In this document: positions 63,242 through 64,000 of the stretch, piece by piece
Layout: each line of letters begins with the position of its first letter
How positions within the stretch are numbered: the first letter of the stretch is position 1
Assembly: GCF_947252345.1 (NCBI RefSeq)
Contig: NZ_CAMXVC010000001.1
Span: 62,001-126,000, forward strand
Length of the DNA stretch: 64,000 nt
Origin: an uncultured Finegoldia sp.
GTDB lineage: Bacteria > Bacillota > Clostridia > Tissierellales > Peptoniphilaceae
Direction: 5' to 3'
Made by a program: the position numbers and the translations under genes
The notes under the pieces: generated by a model
What the model was told of the DNA's origin: nothing
Database searches by the model: none
The model's input: the letters and a program-made list of their open reading frames with translations, nothing else

Positions 63242-64000
63242 ATGGCAAGAAAATCAAAAAAAGCACAAGAACAAGAAAATATTAGAGATTTATTCTTGAA
63301 ATTCCAACAAACACGCGACAAAAAAACACGTGACTTACTTGTTGAAAAAAACTTGTACATCGCAGAAATACTCGCCAAAAAATACATTGGAAAGGGAATC
63401 GAGTACGATGATTTGTACCAAGTTGCCTGTATCGGACTGATATATGCGATTGACCGCTACAACCCAGAAAAGGGATTTGAATTTTCGTCGTACGCAACGC
63501 CGACAATCGTAGGGGAAATCAAAAAATACTTCCGAGACAAAGGCTGGGTGATTAGAGTTCCGAGAAGAATACAAGAGCTCAACAAAAAAGTCTCCGACGC
63601 CAAGACGTATTTGTCGCAGACGATGCAGAAATCCCCGACAGTCGAAGACATCGCAGACTACTTGTCCATCACAAACGAAGAAGTGTTGGAAGTGTTGGAA
63701 GGGGCGAAAGTCTACGCACCGCAGTCGTTGGACCAATCAGTCGACCAAACAAACGACGACAAGGAAACGAACCTCAACGAATTGATAGGCGCCGAAGACA
63801 AGGATATGCTCAGATTTGAAAACAGGGATTTAATCAACAGATGTATGGCAAATCTCAACACAGTTGAAAAGAAAATCCTACTCGGACGATATTTTGACAA
63901 CAAAACGCAAATCTCGATAGCAAAAGAACTCGAAATATCGCAGATGACAGTCAGCAGAATGGAAAAGAAAATCCTCAAAAAATTCAAAGCTGCAATGAAA
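63242..64000 (+). CDS. SigB/SigF-family sigma factor (3' end beyond window)
   Basis: The frame is open to the last base (253 codons). Region 2 is complete (YDDLYQVACIGLIYAIDRY, FSSYATPTIVGEIKKYFRD), region 3 includes RVPRRIQELNKKV and SPTVEDIADYLSI, and region 4.2 ends ISIAKELEISQMTVSRMEKKIL. This is the group-3 SigB/SigF type, usually about 255-260 residues, so only the last few codons are missing. No spore genes are visible, which favours a SigB-like stress role. Confidence 0.9.
   Translation, partial: MARKSKKAQEQENIRDLFLKFQQTRDKKTRDLLVEKNLYIAEILAKKYIGKGIEYDDLYQVACIGLIYAIDRYNPEKGFEFSSYATPTIVGEIKKYFRDKGWVIRVPRRIQELNKKVSDAKTYLSQTMQKSPTVEDIADYLSITNEEVLEVLEGAKVYAPQSLDQSVDQTNDDKETNLNELIGAEDKDMLRFENRDLINRCMANLNTVEKKILLGRYFDNKTQISIAKELEISQMTVSRMEKKILKKFKAAMK

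Overview
The window is AT-rich DNA from a low-GC, Gram-positive anaerobe. It spans a replication origin and the classic Firmicute neighbourhood around it: rpmH-rnpA-yidD-yidC-jag, mnmE-mnmG-rsmG and parA-parB on the minus strand to the left, and dnaA-dnaN-yaaA-recF-remB-like-gyrB-gyrA on the plus strand to the right. The cell-wall-binding surface protein, glycine/sarcosine/betaine-reductase genes, rubrerythrin, selenium genes and absence of any visible sporulation gene suggest an anaerobic coccus of the Peptoniphilaceae, most like Finegoldia. That assignment is an inference from gene content, not a database match.

Layout. 1-3.5 kb: the 3' part of a large surface protein (cell-wall-binding repeats, NTTS repeats, leucine-rich repeats, Ig-like domain, duplicated C-terminal domain) and a broken hydrolase. 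3.7-7.5 kb: dCMP deaminase and pyruvate carboxylase. 7.6-15.4 kb: small lipoproteins and membrane proteins, an orphan MazE-like antitoxin, ketopantoate reductase, a CBS-type pyrophosphatase, and a nicotinamidase-like gene whose 3' end is duplicated around a NERD gene. 15.4-21.7 kb: cysteine desulfurase-mnmA, a CPBP protease, a YitT protein behind a structured leader, rubrerythrin and small unknowns. 21.7-24.5 kb: a cluster of four pseudopilin-like genes and a divergent prepilin peptidase. 24.6-29.4 kb: an operon grdX-grdE-grdB-transporter-Crp/Fnr, with two matching palindromes at its promoter. 29.6-34.2 kb: TraX-like protein, tRNA 2-selenouridine synthase, membrane proteins, a dead membrane-protein gene and pta. 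34.2-43.4 kb: a cysteine-desulfurase-like gene, cyclodeaminase, parB, parA, cinA, rsmG, mnmG and mnmE, with three parS sites. 43.6-47.6 kb: a sigma-54-type activator without GAFTGA, agmatinase and a YjiH-like transporter. 47.7-50.1 kb: jag to rpmH. 50.3-53.4 kb: an accessory block of arsR, a UGA-containing arsM, and an EcoRI-like restriction-modification pair. 53.4-55.6 kb: a bipartite oriC around dnaA. 55.6-64 kb: dnaN to gyrA, then an rsbV-rsbW-sigB-like operon cut by the window end.

Selenium links several loci. Two genes read through an in-frame UGA, grdB and arsM. In both, a short hairpin begins exactly 12 nt after the UGA, as expected for a bacterial SECIS element. The window also encodes tRNA 2-selenouridine synthase (mnmH) and a cysteine desulfurase resembling a subfamily associated with selenium metabolism. 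The strongest candidate for something little described is the arsR-arsM operon. There the UGA replaces the last arsenic-binding cysteine of ArsM, beside an EcoRI-type system that has settled between rpmH and the origin.
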